Numbered from the stretch's first letter, positions 26,502 through 35,117 are shown. The stretch: DNA of 64,000 nucleotides from Ruminococcus sp. AF41-9 (GCF_003477525.1 NZ_QUDO01000007.1:50204-114203); one strand, 5' to 3'. Translations and numbers: made by a program. Notes: a model not told the origin generated them from the letters alone.

Positions 26502-26695
26502 CAATACATCCTTTCTTCCAGGTACCTCCTGGATACTCGGCCGGCTGTTACAATCTTTCCTTTTGCTTCCAGCTCTTTATTTAGCTGTCGCATAATCTTG
26601 TATGCGTGGCTTTCTGATATATCCAGCATGGCTGCCACGTCTGCCACTCTCAAAAACTTAGGTGGTTCTTTTGTAGCTGCTGCCGTTCTTCCCAT
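26501..26695 (-). CDS. Excisionase-like helix-turn-helix protein
   Basis: 64 residues with the MerR/excisionase winged-helix core LRVADVAAMLDISESHAYKIMRQLNKEL (about 15-42) and RYLEERMY at the end. It could direct excision with the integrase or act as an early regulator; position inside the early operon fits either. Confidence 0.65.
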   Translation of the reverse strand: MGRTAAATKEPPKFLRVADVAAMLDISESHAYKIMRQLNKELEAKGKIVTAGRVSRRYLEERMY

Positions 26696-27213
26696 GCTCC
26701 TGCACCTCTTTTCTCAATCCGGATACCTTTGCGGGCTTCAATCTTTTCTATGGCGGCCAGCATTTCATCAACCTTTTGCCGGGCTTCTGTAAACCGTCTT
26801 TTTATTTCCGGTACCATTTCAAGCTCCTCCGGTGTTATTACCCCGTCCTCAACAATCTCTGCAAATTCTGTGAGGGCGTCTTGCATGTCGTCCATGTGTC
26901 TCCTCATTCGGAGCACGCATCTTTCTGGCGGCATGTCGCTGATCTCTGCGATTCTGTCTTTTCCTAACGGACACTCATTAGCACAATACCAGGCTCTCAA
27001 TTCCGGCTCCGCGTATGCGTCAGCCATAAGTGCCACAACCGTGTTTGGGGTTTTTGTTATGTCCAGCTCGTACTTTTTCAGGCTGTCCTCTGTAACCCCT
27101 GGCAAGTAGTCAACAGCTCCGGCTCTTGTCAAGAGCTTTTCGTTGTACTTGGCCGCTTTCAGTCGTGCCTGGCAGTACCTGTTGCCCGCCGCTTTTGTTA
27201 CTCGGCTTTGCAT
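26650..27213 (-). CDS. Phage XRE-type regulatory protein
   Basis: 187 residues. The N-terminal 80 residues (YCQARLKAAKYNEKLLTRAGAVDYLPG...DSLKKYELDITKTPNTVVALMADAY) have the layout of a Cro/CI-type helix-turn-helix, followed by WYCANECPLGKD, a block common in Firmicute prophages next to cro. The rest is helical. It overlaps the excisionase-like gene by 46 bases. Likely an early regulator. Confidence 0.65.
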   Translation of the reverse strand: MQSRVTKAAGNRYCQARLKAAKYNEKLLTRAGAVDYLPGVTEDSLKKYELDITKTPNTVVALMADAYAEPELRAWYCANECPLGKDRIAEISDMPPERCVLRMRRHMDDMQDALTEFAEIVEDGVITPEELEMVPEIKRRFTEARQKVDEMLAAIEKIEARKGIRIEKRGAGAWEERQQLQKNHLSF

Positions 27214-27256
27214 TTATTTTTTTCCTCCATGTGGCAAAATATAATTGTAAAATAAC

Positions 27257-27469
27257 CTATCTTTCCATTTTGGAAGATTTTTCTTTAAAAAAAAGCACTT
27301 CAACCGGCAGTTTAAAAAAATCTGCCAGCGCCTTTGCTTCCTCTAAGGAAAATTTAAGGTCGCCGAGTTCCTTTTTACAGTAGCAAGCCTCCTGAACGCC
27401 TATAACGTCGGCACATTCCTTTAAACGGATACCGCGTTCGGTTCGTATCTTGCGTAAATCTTCGTACAT
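27257..27469 (-). CDS. Cro-like XRE regulator
   Basis: 70 residues, essentially one XRE helix-turn-helix (LRKIRTERGIRLKECADVIGVQEACYCKKELGDLKFSLEEAKALADFF). First gene of the leftward early operon, so the probable Cro counterpart of the + strand repressor. ATG 27469 has AAGGAG eight bases upstream. The 3' end of the gene contains the operator-like TTCCATTTTGGAA. Confidence 0.85.
   Translation of the reverse strand: MYEDLRKIRTERGIRLKECADVIGVQEACYCKKELGDLKFSLEEAKALADFFKLPVEVLFFKEKSSKMER
27263..27275. promoter_or_regulatory. Operator-like TTCCA-N3-TGGAA site (O3-like)
   Basis: TTCCATTTTGGAA at the end of the Cro-like gene is identical to the site at 27486-27498. Being in coding sequence it may be chance, but the perfect match suggests a distal operator. 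Confidence 0.4.
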
Positions 27470-27485
27470 CTTCTTCACTCCTTTC

Positions 27486-27498
27486 TTCCATTTTGGAA
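27486..27498. promoter_or_regulatory. Operator-like TTCCA-N3-TGGAA site
   Basis: Perfect inverted repeat TTCCA-TTT-TGGAA between the leftward -10 and the Cro-like start codon. A third relative, TTTTGGAAAA (27525-27534), lies in the spacer of the same promoter. These are candidate binding sites for the repressor and Cro-like protein. Confidence 0.6.
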
Positions 27499-27511
27499 AC
27501 TTTATGGTTAT

Positions 27512-27540
27512 AATATATCTTCTGTTTTGGAAAATGTCAA
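27512..27540 (-). promoter_or_regulatory. Leftward early promoter (PL/PR-type)
   Basis: Minus strand TTGACA (27535-27540), exactly 17 bp, TATATT (27512-27517). A near-consensus promoter for the whole early operon, covered by operator-like repeats in its spacer and just downstream. Confidence 0.85.
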
Positions 27541-27580
27541 TAGATAATTTTCTATTTTAGAAAAAAATGTTAATGTGGTT

Positions 27581-27607
27581 ACTTTCCACGGTGGAAAGTG
27601 ATATAAT
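27581..27607 (+). promoter_or_regulatory. Repressor promoter with operator palindrome
   Basis: TATAAT at 27602-27607 is preceded by a perfect 9+1+9 inverted repeat (27581-27599, half-site ACTTTCCAC) occupying the -35/spacer region. Its core TTCCAC/GTGGAA resembles the leftward operators. This suggests autoregulation of the repressor; the -35 itself is poor. Confidence 0.65.
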
Positions 27608-27631
27608 CCAACCAGAAAGGAGGGGTCTACT

Positions 27632-27997
27632 ATCAATAACATCAAAGTATTACGACAAGAGCGCGGTTGGACTCAGGCCGAATTAGGTCAGCGCCTTAAA
27701 GTAAAAGATTCAGCAATTTCCAAATATGAAAACGGCTCCTTGCAGCTATCCGGCGATCTACTTGTTCAGCTGGCGGATATCTTTGGGGTTTCTACTGACT
27801 ACATCTTAGGTCGCACAAAATACCGCACTTACGAGGGCACTTCCTTTGAAGTTCCAAAAATAATTGATCTGCTCAGTCGCGGTGACATGGAAATGATATC
27901 CAACTGGGCGGAACTCTCTCCGGAAAATCAGGCTCGTATTGCGGACTACGCCAAAATTCTGCAAAAGGCAGAAGCGGCAGATAAAAACAAAAAATAG
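27632..27997 (+). CDS. XRE-family phage repressor, apparent ATC start
   Basis: 121 residues. N-terminal XRE domain (IKVLRQERGWTQAELGQRLKVKDSAISKYENGS, about 4-36) followed by LADIFGVSTDYILGR and a short helical tail. No ATG, GTG or TTG lies in frame ahead of the domain; an ATC at 27632 sits eight bases after a perfect AGGAGG (27618-27623), exactly where a start is expected. Either ATC is used, which would keep repressor levels low, or the base is wrong. Downstream starts (27740) would delete the DNA-binding helix. Confidence 0.85.
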   Translation: MNNIKVLRQERGWTQAELGQRLKVKDSAISKYENGSLQLSGDLLVQLADIFGVSTDYILGRTKYRTYEGTSFEVPKIIDLLSRGDMEMISNWAELSPENQARIADYAKILQKAEAADKNKK

Positions 27998-28007
27998 GAG
28001 GTTTTTT

Positions 28008-28976
28008 ATGAAAAGCAAACATTTGTTTACCCCCCCCCATAAAATAACAGCACTTTTTCTGTCGGGTGTCCTTGTTCTCTCCTGTTCTAGCTGTTCTGGC
28101 GCGCAATCTAATTCAGCATCGGAAACACAACAGCAAACAGAAGTTTCTCATTCCTCTGCTGGTTCACAAGAGGATCTATCTTCAACAGAACAAAATCTAG
28201 TATCTGTTTCCTCTGGTTCTGTTTATGACTCTGTCACATCACTGGATCAGAACCTTACCTTGCAAGAATCTGATAGTTGCTTATATGTCACAATGGATAT
28301 ACCATCCGGGGAATTCAATGCAAATACCCGCCGTTTCTTTTGGGATTTAGTGCGCGTTATACAAATACCGGATATATGGAATTCTTATACAAGTATGTCT
28401 TTCACGTTCATGTCTGGTGACGATATGGCCAATGTTGGAATTTCTGGTTATAACAATGTTTATTCGTTCAATGCAACGCATATAAACATTATGCAAGACC
28501 AGGATAAAAATAACATTTTCGATCAGTTTTATATGGCAGTGCTGGGCGCTCGCGATCTTTCCGTCGCTCAGGATAAAAGTCTGTATGAAATGGCTGAAAA
28601 GTATGGCACAAGTGGCTATTCGCTTCCGGAAGATTACCGTTCTGGTTACTTTTGGGTTATGTCCAGCTTTCCGTACAATGCTGGCTATTCAGTAAACGAT
28701 ACCGCTATTTCGGTACAAGTATCTGCCGAAAACACCAAACAATGCGGTGCTCAATCTGCACAAGAGCTTACCGCTGCCGTTGACATTTTCAACCAGCTTT
28801 GCAACAACGATCCGCTATCTATGCCATATACAAAAATTTCTGTACAGTACCTGGATTCTAATAATTCCAAATTATGGGATTGGTGTTCAGAAAAAAATGA
28901 GAGCGCTTGGACTGTTACACTAAACAGCAGCAACAGCGTAACCTTTGCGGATGGTATACATTCGACAGCAAAATAA
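28008..28976 (+). CDS. Prophage lipoprotein (lysogenic-conversion candidate)
   Basis: 322 residues from ATG 28008 (GGAGG upstream). A signal peptide with a lipobox around LVLSC-SSC, then a Ser/Gln/Thr-rich linker and an unrecognised extracellular domain. It lies between repressor and integrase on the lysogeny-expressed strand, the usual place for moron genes such as superinfection-exclusion lipoproteins. Codons 8-11 lie in a run of nine C (28030-28038), a potential slippage site. It follows the repressor by 10 bases, so probably shares its promoter. Confidence 0.8.
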   Translation: MKSKHLFTPPHKITALFLSGVLVLSCSSCSGAQSNSASETQQQTEVSHSSAGSQEDLSSTEQNLVSVSSGSVYDSVTSLDQNLTLQESDSCLYVTMDIPSGEFNANTRRFFWDLVRVIQIPDIWNSYTSMSFTFMSGDDMANVGISGYNNVYSFNATHINIMQDQDKNNIFDQFYMAVLGARDLSVAQDKSLYEMAEKYGTSGYSLPEDYRSGYFWVMSSFPYNAGYSVNDTAISVQVSAENTKQCGAQSAQELTAAVDIFNQLCNNDPLSMPYTKISVQYLDSNNSKLWDWCSEKNESAWTVTLNSSNSVTFADGIHSTAK

Positions 28977-29017
28977 TAAAGGGTGTAAAGCGCATTTGTT
29001 TGGCACCGGTCTGTTGC

Positions 29018-29120
29018 CTCAGCAACGACCATATATGCTTTAGAATCAGGAATAGGGAATCAGGATTCAGGATTCAGCACGGCTTTTCTAGTGCCTGCAC
29101 CGTGCTTGCACTGTGTTTTA
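29018..29120. repeat. Degenerate second copy of the iteron block
   Basis: Shares with 20081-20206 the ordered blocks CTCAGCAACGACC, TTTAGAATCAGGAAT, further AATCAGGATTCAGGATTCAG units, GGCTTTTCT and CTTGCAC motifs including GCACCGTGC. It lies in the gap between the lipoprotein and the small pre-integrase gene, mostly noncoding. Confidence 0.7.
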
Positions 29121-29141
29121 ATTTTAATCATGGAGGTTCGT

Positions 29142-29354
29142 ATGGAAAATTTAGAAATGCTTACGGGCACCTTTCCGGTTGCTCCGGATCAGCTGGCGCA
29201 TGATCTGGCCGTCGCAAAGCTCATTAAAAGCGGCACGGTACCGGCCTCAGCTTCCGGCTATGCTTATTATGGTGCCTATATTAAATATTTACGGGAATTT
29301 GAAACGGTCATAGCCAACCGCATCCCGGAGGAGTCCGAAAATGTCAGTGGCTAA
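29142..29354 (+). CDS. Small pre-integrase protein, 70 aa
   Basis: ATG 29142 with TGGAGG upstream. Encodes MENLEMLTGTFPVAPDQLAHDLAVAKLIKSG..., ending 14 bases inside the integrase gene, so translation is coupled. Possibly an excision or integrase accessory factor by position; the family is not recognised. Confidence 0.6.
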   Translation: MENLEMLTGTFPVAPDQLAHDLAVAKLIKSGTVPASASGYAYYGAYIKYLREFETVIANRIPEESENVSG

Positions 29355-30456
29355 AGATCCCAAAACCGGCAAGTGGTACAGCAAATTCAGGTACACCGAC
29401 TGGACCGGTAAAAGGGTGCAAAAGAAAAAAACGGGTTTCATAACCAAACGGGAAGCCCAGGAGTGGGAACGCGAATTTCTTACAAAAGCGGCTGCATCTT
29501 GTGACATGTCGTTCGCTTCCCTGGTAGAGTTGTATATGGCAGATTGTAAAACCAGGCTGCGCGCCACCACCTGGGAAAATAAACAGCACCTTATTACAAA
29601 AAAACTGCTGCCCTATTTCGGCAGCACACCAATAAACCAGATCACGCCGCTCATGATCCGTAACTGGCAAAACACGCTTATGGAGCTGCGGCAGCCAAAT
29701 GGTAAACCGTACTCAAAAACATACCTCAAAACTATCAACAACCAGGTTGCTGCTATTCTTAACTATGCCGTCAAATACTACGGCCTCCCAGGCAGTCCGG
29801 CGGCGGTTGCTGGCAGCATGGGAAAATCAAAAGCGGATACAATGCTGTTCTGGACCGAGGACGAGTTCAAAACTTTCATTCAGGTTATAGACAAGCCAAC
29901 GCCCTACTGCGCTTTTAACATCCTGTTTTATACTGGCATCCGCGAGGGGGAATTGCTAGCGCTCAGCTTGTCTGACTTCGACTTCACTAATCAGGTGCTG
30001 CATATCACAAAAAACTTTGCAGTGGCCAATGGCCAGGAAGTCATATACGAGCCAAAAACTCCAAAAAGCAAGCGCGATATTACTTTGCCGGATTTCCTCT
30101 GCGCCATTGTTCAGGACTATGCCGGCCGGCTTCTGGAATACGATCCGGACGACCGCCTGTTCCCATTTACAAAAAGCTGGGTAAACTCCCAGCTTCGTGC
30201 CGGCTGTAAAAAATCCGGCGTCAAGAAAATTCGTGTGCATGATTTCCGTCATTCTCACGCCAGCCTGCTCATTCACATGGGTTTTCCTATCCTGGCCGTG
30301 TCGGAGCGCCTGGGGCACGAAAAGGTACAAACCACCCTGGAGCTATATGGCCATCTGTACCCGGATGTGCATGGTAATGTGGCCCAGCAGCTTCAGGACA
30401 GTGCCGCCGCCGATCTGTCTCCGGCAGCATGGCAAAATGCACAAAAAAGCCTATAA
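29341..30456 (+). CDS. int: Tyrosine-family phage integrase
   Basis: 371 residues. N-terminal AP2-like arm-binding region (KWYSKFRYTDWTGKRVQKKKTGF), SAM-like core-binding domain (about 56-150) and catalytic domain with R201 (TGIREGE), K244 region (TPKSKRDI), H300-x-x-R303, H326 (LGHEKVQTT) and nucleophile Y336. It catalyses integration and excision at an att site that, given its location, should be the 3' end of guaA. Confidence 0.95.
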   Translation: MSVAKDPKTGKWYSKFRYTDWTGKRVQKKKTGFITKREAQEWEREFLTKAAASCDMSFASLVELYMADCKTRLRATTWENKQHLITKKLLPYFGSTPINQITPLMIRNWQNTLMELRQPNGKPYSKTYLKTINNQVAAILNYAVKYYGLPGSPAAVAGSMGKSKADTMLFWTEDEFKTFIQVIDKPTPYCAFNILFYTGIREGELLALSLSDFDFTNQVLHITKNFAVANGQEVIYEPKTPKSKRDITLPDFLCAIVQDYAGRLLEYDPDDRLFPFTKSWVNSQLRAGCKKSGVKKIRVHDFRHSHASLLIHMGFPILAVSERLGHEKVQTTLELYGHLYPDVHGNVAQQLQDSAAADLSPAAWQNAQKSL

Positions 30457-30466
30457 TTTTGGAATG

Positions 30467-30487
30467 TGGTACACTTCTGGTACACTT
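30467..30487 (+). repeat. Tandem TGGTACACTT pair after integrase
   Basis: TGGTACACTT at 30467-30476 and 30478-30487, immediately after the integrase stop and before guaA. Such direct repeats next to an attachment site are typical integrase arm-type binding sites; function is inferred. Confidence 0.45.
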
Positions 30488-30496
30488 GGACAAAGC

Positions 30497-30540
30497 AAAA
30501 GCCCGGAAACCCTTATTTTTCAATGGTTTCCAGGCTTTTT
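30497..30540 (+). terminator. Terminator between integrase and guaA
   Basis: AAAAGCCCGGAAACC pairs with GGTTTCCAGGCTTTTT across a 12-base loop, one mismatch. Symmetric A/T flanks allow use from both sides: it would stop integrase transcription and the converging guaA transcript. Confidence 0.75.
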
Positions 30541-30544
30541 GCAA

Positions 30545-32122
30545 TTATTCAAACTCAATCGTACCCGGTGGCTTGCTGGTCAGGTCATAGAATACGCGGT
30601 TAACGCCTTTAACTTCGTTAATAATGCGGTTCATAACTTTATTCAGTACTGCATACGGAATCTCAGCAGATTCGGCTGTCATGAAGTCGATGGTCTTCAC
30701 TGCGCGGAGCGCTACAGCGTAATCATAAGTTCTGAAGTCACCCATAACGCCTACACTTCGCATATTTGTCAGTGCTGCAAAGTACTGGTTCGGCATCCAT
30801 GAAGGATCTTCACCATGTTCTTTCTTATACTCAGCTGCAGCATTGTCTACCTCTTCACGATAAATGAAATCTGCATCCTGTACAATACGAACCTTCTCTG
30901 CAGTAACTTCACCGATAATACGGATTCCAAGTCCCGGTCCCGGGAATGGCTGACGGAATACCAGTCTCTCCGGAATTCCAAGCTCCAGACCTGCTTTACG
31001 AACCTCATCCTTGAAAAGGTCGCGGAGCGGTTCAATGATTTCTTTGAAATCAACGAAATCCGGAAGTCCGCCTACATTGTGGTGAGATTTGATCACTGCG
31101 GACTCTCCGCCCAGACCACTCTCTACAACATCCGGATAAATAGTTCCCTGTGCCAGGAAATCTACCGCACCAATCTTCTTGGCCTCTTCTTCAAAAATAC
31201 GGATAAATTCTTCACCGATGATCTTACGTTTTGCTTCAGGCTCTGTAACACCTGCCAGCTTGTCATAATATCTCTGCTGTGCATTGACGCGAATAAAGTT
31301 CAGGTCAAACTGACCGTTTGGTCCGAATACACCCTCAACCTCATCTCCCTCATCTTTACGAAGAAGACCATGATCTACAAATACACAGGTAAGCTGCTTG
31401 CCGATTGCTCTGGAAAGAAGTCCTGCTGCAACGGAAGAGTCAACACCACCTGACAGGGCAAGAAGAACTTTTCCATCTCCGACCTTCTCGCGGATTTCTC
31501 TGATAGTATGCTCAACAAAAGCATCCATTTTCCAGTCTCCGGCACATCCGCAGACACCAAGTACGAAGTTGGAAAGCATCTTCTTTCCTTCTACTGTATG
31601 AAGCACTTCCGGATGGAACTGGATCGCATACAGCTTCTTCTCCTCATTCTGTGCAGTTGCTACCGGACAGTCTGCTGTATGAGCAGCAATCTCAAATCCT
31701 GGTGCAACCTGGGAAATGTAATCTGTGTGGCTCATCCAGCAGATTGTTTTGTCAGATACGTCTTTGAAGATTTTGGAATCTGTCTTATCTACCAGAACCT
31801 CTGTCTTTCCATATTCGCTCACATCTGCTTTCTCAACTTTTCCGCCCAGAATATGCATCATAAGCTGTGCGCCATAGCAGAGTCCCAGAACAGGAATACC
31901 AAGCTCAAATAATTCCTTATTGCATGTAGGTGAATCTGCCTCATAGCAGCTGTTCGGACCACCGGTAAGGATAATTCCCTTAGGATTCATTGCCTTGATT
32001 TTCTCAAGATCGGTCTTGTATGAATAGATTTCGCAGTATACGTTACATTCTCTCACACGTCTGGCAACCAGCTGATTGTACTGACCACCGAAATCCAGTA
32101 CGACGACTGTTTCTCTTTTCAT
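30545..32122 (-). CDS. guaA: GMP synthase (glutamine-hydrolysing)
   Basis: 525 residues, full family length. N-terminal class I glutamine amidotransferase ([25 protein letters not shown] nucleophile Cys; QFHPEVLHT His-x-Glu), PP-loop ATP pyrophosphatase ([16 protein letters not shown]) and C-terminal dimerisation domain ending PPGTIEFE. Converts XMP to GMP. ATG 32122 has AAGGAGG upstream; an in-frame start 21 bases further out is less likely. The 3' end is a well-known integration target for mobile elements, and the prophage abuts it. Confidence 0.97.
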   Translation of the reverse strand: MKRETVVVLDFGGQYNQLVARRVRECNVYCEIYSYKTDLEKIKAMNPKGIILTGGPNSCYEADSPTCNKELFELGIPVLGLCYGAQLMMHILGGKVEKADVSEYGKTEVLVDKTDSKIFKDVSDKTICWMSHTDYISQVAPGFEIAAHTADCPVATAQNEEKKLYAIQFHPEVLHTVEGKKMLSNFVLGVCGCAGDWKMDAFVEHTIREIREKVGDGKVLLALSGGVDSSVAAGLLSRAIGKQLTCVFVDHGLLRKDEGDEVEGVFGPNGQFDLNFIRVNAQQRYYDKLAGVTEPEAKRKIIGEEFIRIFEEEAKKIGAVDFLAQGTIYPDVVESGLGGESAVIKSHHNVGGLPDFVDFKEIIEPLRDLFKDEVRKAGLELGIPERLVFRQPFPGPGLGIRIIGEVTAEKVRIVQDADFIYREEVDNAAAEYKKEHGEDPSWMPNQYFAALTNMRSVGVMGDFRTYDYAVALRAVKTIDFMTAESAEIPYAVLNKVMNRIINEVKGVNRVFYDLTSKPPGTIEFE

Positions 32123-32257
32123 GTTTTCCTCCTTGTTTCTCATTATTTGTAACTGTAAAGATATTGAACCGTTACCATTGAATTTTATTATAAATTACAG
32201 TTCGGATTTTTACAATGCTTATTTTCAGTTTTCCACCTTGTGTTTTCTTCCTGCCAG

Positions 32258-32455
32258 TTTATAAGTTTTTTAGAATTTAATCACGTTTTTTTCAACAGTC
32301 CATCACATTTTGCTCACAAATTTCCTGTATATTAATAAGCAAATAAAGCAAATGCTTTACAAACAGGTTGCAAATGCTTTTTCACATAGATTTTTAACTT
32401 TTTTCTTTTTCATACTTATGCCGGGCCGCAAGGTCCGGCCCTCCTTCTTTTTACA
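32258..32455. repeat. Structured intergenic element, copy 1
   Basis: First of two tandem imperfect copies in a 580-bp gene-free region. Shared parts in order: TTTATAAGTTTTTTAGAATTTAATCAC, TTCAACAGTCCATCACATTTTGC, CCTGTATATTAATAA, an AAAGC-AAAT-GCTTT inverted repeat and a GC hairpin (32420-32439) with a GCAA loop followed by CTCCTTCTTTTT. This copy has about 29 extra bases. No protein-coding frame is supported. Possible small RNA gene on the + strand. Confidence 0.7.
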
Positions 32456-32479
32456 GACCTTTTCAGGTCTTTTTCTTTT

Positions 32480-32646
32480 TTTATAAGTTTTTTAGAATTT
32501 AATCACAATTTCTTCAACAGTCCATCACATTTTGCACACATTTTCCCTGTATATTAATAAACAAATAAAGCAAACGCTTTATTTATAATAAAACTTTTTC
32601 TTTTTCATACTTGCCGGATCGCAAGATCCGGCACTCCTTCTTTTAA
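32480..32646. repeat. Structured intergenic element, copy 2
   Basis: Second copy of the element. Its hairpin (32613-32632) keeps the GCAA loop while stem pairs differ from copy 1 in a compensating way (G-U to A-U and C-G to U-A). The AT-rich inverted repeat AAATAAAGC-AAAC-GCTTTATTT is extended to nine pairs. Confidence 0.7.
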
Positions 32647-32652
32647 AATGTG

Positions 32653-32694
32653 AAATCCCGCTCACAGTAAGACACAACTGTGAGCGGGATTTTT
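32653..32694 (-). terminator. Strong terminator downstream of GH31 gene
   Basis: AAATCCCGCTCACAG pairs with CTGTGAGCGGGATTT around an 11-base loop, flanked by T/A-rich sequence on both sides, 31 bases after the GH31 stop codon. Confidence 0.8.
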
Positions 32695-32724
32695 GTATTA
32701 CCGCAGGGAACTTACTTGATTCGG

Positions 32725-35117
32725 TTAAATTCCCATTGTAAGAATTTCCATCAGTACCCCAAGCAATGACGGATTCAAATTCATGGATACCAGAACTGGC
32801 ACTGCCTCTGTGCCCAGCTCTTTCACTACTTTATAAACGTCTGTCTTCTGTGCATAGGTAATCTGAGCTTTTTCCAGAATCTCATAAGCCTCTTCTGCAT
32901 AGTCTCTCTGATAAACAGCTACATCTGCCGCAAAAGTAATCTTCACCTGCGCATCTGCCGGCACATCCTTCAGGATCACTATTGTTCCATGAAGCTTCTC
33001 ATCCTCTGCGAACTCTGCATCCTTATATACCTGTCCGTTTACAGTAACCTCCTGCGGTTTGTCCTGAATGTTGCAGAAGCGGATCTTCCAGGAACGTTTC
33101 TGCGGGATCACTGCTGTATTTCCCTGCGCAGCTCTACAATAAATACTGTTCCATTCTCATCTGCAGTCTTCGTCATTCTGGTGGATACCCAGTTCTCATC
33201 CAGGTCTTCCGGTGTGTCCCCACCGTCTTCCCAGAGTACAAATTCCCCGGATTTTCCAGGATATACAAGCACTTCCAGTTTCTCCGGATTCTCAATGGAA
33301 TTATCATATCCTTCCATGTCCTTCAGCGGAATGATGCTGCCTTCACGCACAAGTACCGGCATCTCATAAATATCTCTCCAGAGATCCACTTTTCTGCCGC
33401 CCTTATATGCTCTTCCGTTAAAGAAATCATACCAGATTCCCTGCGGGATCCATGTCTTTGCACCGGCCAGTCCTGTTACCGGATCCAGCTTATCTGTAAT
33501 TGGAGATACCATCATCTCTGTACCGAAATAATAGTTGTTCGGTACTTCATAGGTTTCCTCGCGCTCCGGCTCCAGATAGTACATTGGCTGTACCAGCGGC
33601 AGTCCTTCTCTGCTCGCACGACGGTTCATGGTATAGAGATACGGAACCAGTTTATGGCGCAGTTTCAGGAAATTCTTCATCACAGTTTCCACGATCTGGT
33701 TATATTTCCACGGTTCTTTTCCATTAAACGGGTTGTCTGTGCTGTGCAGACGGTTCATCGGGGAAAAGACTCCAAGCTGTACCCATCTTGCAGTGAGTTC
33801 ATCATCTCTGTAGCCCAGCATATGGCCACCGATATCATGGCTCCACCATCCAAAACCGATGTTGCTGGCATTTGCTGTGAAATATGGCTGGAATTTCAGG
33901 CTCTCCCAGGTAATAATGGTATCACCGGAAAAACCCACCGGATATCTGTGGCTTCCAGGTCCTGCATATCTGGAGAAAGTCAGCGGGCGTTTTCCTTTCC
34001 ACTTGCTGTCCAGATAGTGATAGTGGTTCAGCATCCAGAGCGGATCCAGTCCCGGAACCTTGGTTACAGTTCCCTGCTGCCAGTCAAGCCACCAGAAGTC
34101 TACTCCCTCTTCTTCCATCGGATGATGCAGTTCCTCAAAATATGTCTCAATGAATTTCGGATCTGTCATATCAAAAAGTATCGGTTCCTTACTTGCAGGA
34201 TCAATTCCCATCTTCTCTGCAACTCTCGGATAGGCTTCTTCATAAGCACGCACTCCATCTGCCGGATGTACGTTCAGTGTGATCTTATATCCATGTTTGT
34301 GCAGCCAGTCCATAAATTCAGGCGGATTGGGGAAAAACTTCTTATTCCAGGTATATCCTGTCCATCCGCTTCCATATACAGGAGGTACATCCTCTACCAG
34401 ATGCCAGTCCATATCTACAACTGCAACAGAGAATGGCACTTCTTCTTTCTCAAAACGCTCTACCAGTTCTTTATATTCCGTTTCTGTGTATTTATGATAT
34501 CTGCTCCACCAGTTTCCGAACGTATATCTCGGAAGCAAAGGTGTTTTTCCACATAATCTGTAAAAATCCTGCAGACATTCCACATATCTGTGACCATATC
34601 CAAAGAAATAAAAGTCTGCTCTGTTTCCCTGACGTGGCTCTACCATTCCATCTTCGCCCATCGCCATTGTATGAGAATCATCCAGAACTGAGAAACCATT
34701 TTTAGACATAATACCGTGATCCAGTGGAATTTCACCATCTGCCTCATCCAGTGTTCTGGCTGTTCCCAGTAAGTCTTTCGGTGCATCTCCGTAATGCCAT
34801 ACACGCTCGCTGGCTTTTCCGCCTGCCACACGGATCATCAGACCACTTGGAGAAAATTTCTGCCTGTCATAGTGGATTTCCAGGTCCTTGGTGTAAATAT
34901 GTAATTCCTCACTGCTGTCGCTCACCCTGAATTCCGGCACCGAAAAATCACGATTGCATACCATCTGTGTTGCTCTGTCCTCAAATCCTCCGTCTTCGCT
35001 GTACTCAAAACGGATCAGGGCAGTTGTCAGCATTGTAATCCTGAAATGATCGCCCACGATCACAGCTTCCTTTCTGCATACAGGATTACCTTCCAGCACA
35101 AATTTCTTTAAATCCAT
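32725..35117 (-). CDS. GH31 family alpha-glycosidase, frameshifted near the C-terminus
   Basis: Intracellular-type GH31 (no signal peptide), probably an alpha-glucosidase or alpha-xylosidase. Catalytic nucleophile region DFWWLDWQQG and acid/base region GFSGDTIITWES are intact, with conserved IGFGWWSHDIGGHM. The first frame stops at 33108; the next frame (33111 to 32725, PQKRSWKIRF...) is the missing C-terminal beta domain. One base is lost or gained near 33112-33125. The combined length, about 795 residues, fits the family. GGAGG precedes ATG 35117. Confidence 0.88.

Larger units (their letters stand above)
1..30545. mobile_element. Prophage (integrase end; left end outside window)
   Basis: A temperate tailed-phage genome occupies the left half of the window. 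Gene order is integrase, lipoprotein and repressor on the + strand, then a single leftward block of early, recombination, replication, late-regulator and packaging/head genes. Start/stop overlaps of 1 to 30 bases are the rule in the block, as expected for one polycistronic transcript. The right boundary is the intergenic terminator next to the guaA stop codon; the left boundary and all tail and lysis genes lie beyond position 1. The portal and MuF head proteins are Mu-type, combined with a tyrosine integrase and RecT-type recombination. Base composition looks higher in GC than the chromosomal part, by eye. Confidence 0.95.

Noticed and set aside
27939..28007. A longer lipoprotein frame starting inside the repressor gene
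   Set aside because: ATG 28008 has the ribosome site and a normal signal peptide; the upstream part is the repressor in another frame.
32144..32257. Purine riboswitch upstream of guaA
   Set aside because: The leader lacks the conserved junction and loop sequences of guanine-sensing RNAs.
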